Assembly: GCF_020410745.1 (NCBI RefSeq)
Contig: NZ_CP084528.1
Location: forward strand, 930,001-994,000
Length of the DNA: 64,000 bases
Reading direction: 5' to 3'
From: Kaistella polysaccharea
GTDB lineage: Bacteria; Bacteroidota; Bacteroidia; Flavobacteriales; Weeksellaceae
The first letter of the stretch is position 1, and every line of letters begins with the position of its first letter. Of the stretch, positions 62,991 through 64,000 are shown piece after piece. The notes beneath the pieces are model-generated. The model was given only the letters and a program-made list of their open reading frames with translations. It was not told the DNA's origin and did no database searches. The position numbers and the translations under genes are program-made.

Positions 62991-63671
62991 TTATTTTTGA
63001 AGTTTAGCCAATAACATTTCAGCTACTTTTTCAGATGACGCTGGGTTTTGACCCGTGATCAACAAACCGTCTTCGATTGCATATTCTTCGAAATCTCCTT
63101 TTTTACTGTAGATGCCACCATTTTTTTTCAACATGTCTTCTACTAAGAAAGGAACAACATCGGTTAATTGTACCAATTCTTCTTCCGTATTCGTAAATCC
63201 GGTTACTTTTTTACCTTTTACCAATGGTTCTCCATCTGTGTTTTTCACATGTTTCAAAGCTGCCGGAGCATGACAAACAAAAGATACAGGTTTATCGGAA
63301 TTGTAGAAACTTTCGATCAATTTTGCGGAAGTTTCGCTTTCTGCCAAATCCCATAATGGTCCGTGACCGCCTGGATAAAATACCGCATCGTAATCTTCTG
63401 ATGAAACCTCCGAAAGTTTGTGCGTTTCACTTAATTTTTCTTGTAAAGCTGCATCCGCTTTGAATCTTTTTGTGGATTCCGTTTGATTTTCCGGTTTGTC
63501 ACTTGTAGGATCAATCGGTGGTTGACCGCCTTTTGGGGAAGCTAAAGTTACTTCAACTCCTTTATCTACTAAATAGTAATAAGGACTTGCAAATTCTTCA
63601 ATCCAAAATCCGGTTTTTTCGCCAGTGTTTCCTAATTGATCGTGTGATGTTAAGACAAATAATATTTTCAT
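62991..63671 (-). CDS. DJ-1/PfpI superfamily protein (Hsp31/glyoxalase III type)
   Basis: 226 residues. Nucleophile elbow FVCHAPAAL with Cys133-His134, GGHGPLWDL upstream and FASPYYYLVDKGVEVTLASPKGG in the N-terminal part, as in the Hsp31-like branch of the superfamily. These convert methylglyoxal to lactate without a cofactor or act as chaperones. Single gene; a repeat-containing spacer follows upstream. Confidence 0.87.
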   Translation of the reverse strand: MKILFVLTSHDQLGNTGEKTGFWIEEFASPYYYLVDKGVEVTLASPKGGQPPIDPTSDKPENQTESTKRFKADAALQEKLSETHKLSEVSSEDYDAVFYPGGHGPLWDLAESETSAKLIESFYNSDKPVSFVCHAPAALKHVKNTDGEPLVKGKKVTGFTNTEEELVQLTDVVPFLVEDMLKKNGGIYSKKGDFEEYAIEDGLLITGQNPASSEKVAEMLLAKLQK

Positions 63672-63736
63672 AATATATTTTTTAAGTGTTTGAATTTTTA
63701 ATAATTTAATGATTATTCATATTGAACAATAAAATT

Positions 63737-63830
63737 TTAACGAAAAGCCTCGCAAAGGTTTCTTTAAAAGAATGCTGTTTTACGTACTTCTTTAAGTTCG
63801 CAAAGGCGTTTCACTTAGCAATGCCCGCAA
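63737..63830 (+). repeat. Degenerate interspersed intergenic repeat, copy B
   Basis: Shares TTAACG, GAATGCTG and the 19-nt block AAGGCGTTTCACTTAGCAA (63803-63821) with the copy at 5484-5570, in the same order and orientation but diverged between the blocks. Fills most of the 194-bp gap between the two last genes. Confidence 0.55.
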
Positions 63831-63865
63831 TGAATTGTTAGTTTAATTTTTTAAAATTCTGATTT

Positions 63866-64000
63866 TTAATAACTCATTTCGATGATTTTCTGAGCATCAG
63901 AAGGTTTCAAAGATTTATGTTCGCCAAGTCCTTCCCAACCTCTTTCAGTAAATCGTTTTGCAACGGTACTTCCAGTTTCAGTGTAATCTTTGGTATAATC
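63866..64000 (-). CDS. C-terminal end of a gene cut by the right edge
   Basis: A 44-residue open frame that runs off the right edge and ends with TAA at 63866-63868. Visible sequence: AKRFTERGWEGLGEHKSLKP and then SDAQKIIEMSY. The family is not recognised from this fragment. It shares its strand with the DJ-1/PfpI gene but is separated from it by repeat DNA. Confidence 0.6.
   Translation of the reverse strand, partial: DYTKDYTETGSTVAKRFTERGWEGLGEHKSLKPSDAQKIIEMSY

Overview
The window looks like chromosomal DNA of a low-GC member of the Bacteroidota, most likely class Flavobacteriia and close to the Chryseobacterium/Kaistella group. This is an inference from several signs: promoters of the Bacteroidota type (TTTG, about 19 nt, TAnnTTTG), almost no Shine-Dalgarno sequences, many lipoproteins with an LxxC lipobox, and flavobacterial families such as a symporter-kinase fusion, a REP-associated transposase, DUF763, DUF2254 and MtaB. 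No phage, conjugative element or CRISPR array was seen.

Layout. 0-8 kb: a two-component C2-acid locus, with a Na+/solute symporter fused to a histidine kinase (cut by the left edge), a receiver-only response regulator, propionyl-CoA synthetase and acetyl-CoA synthetase. A REP-associated tyrosine transposase (RAYT) element sits between kinase and regulator, and the acs leader holds a structured element. 9-15.6 kb: a biosynthetic cluster with an FAD oxidoreductase and a methyltransferase, then type III polyketide synthase, FabL-like enoyl reductase, FabZ-like dehydratase, ketosynthase and acyl carrier protein, followed by transaldolase. It resembles an alkylresorcinol/phenolic-lipid pathway carrying its own fatty-acid enzymes. 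15.7-18.1 kb: nitroreductase, OhrR and Ohr (peroxide defence) behind a palindromic operator, a MazEF toxin-antitoxin pair and tRNA-Arg. 18.2-25.4 kb: an outer-membrane barrel, a large TPR protein, a 439-bp spacer with tandem DnaA-box matches beside an AT-rich tract, an amino-acid permease and a DUF962 protein.

25.6-44 kb, mostly minus strand: SPFH protein, dGTPase, glycine dehydrogenase, a tiny Cys/Lys-rich protein, a J-domain protein, a DoxX/SRPBCC/VOC cluster with a tandem SRPBCC duplication, DUF763, thiol peroxidase, an arsR-arsM pair separated by a heptanucleotide repeat array, DedA, fatty-acid hydroxylase, release factor 2 and a GT35-like protein that lacks the PLP lysine. 44-64 kb: DinB-like protein, a cysteine-dioxygenase-like cupin with a changed metal ligand, MtaB, a GH63 glucosidase with a glucose-dehydrogenase-like SDR, malate:quinone oxidoreductase, haemolysin III, GpsA, a LytM peptidase, topoisomerase III, SlyD, an esterase-like lipoprotein, MscS with DUF2254, a DJ-1/PfpI protein and a gene cut by the right edge.

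The points most worth a second look are the type III PKS/FAS cluster, the RAYT insertion inside the kinase-regulator locus, the oriC-like spacer, the GT35 and cupin proteins with altered key residues, the near-leaderless Cys-rich miniprotein and the repeat array in front of arsM. All family assignments come from reading motifs by eye; no database search was possible.
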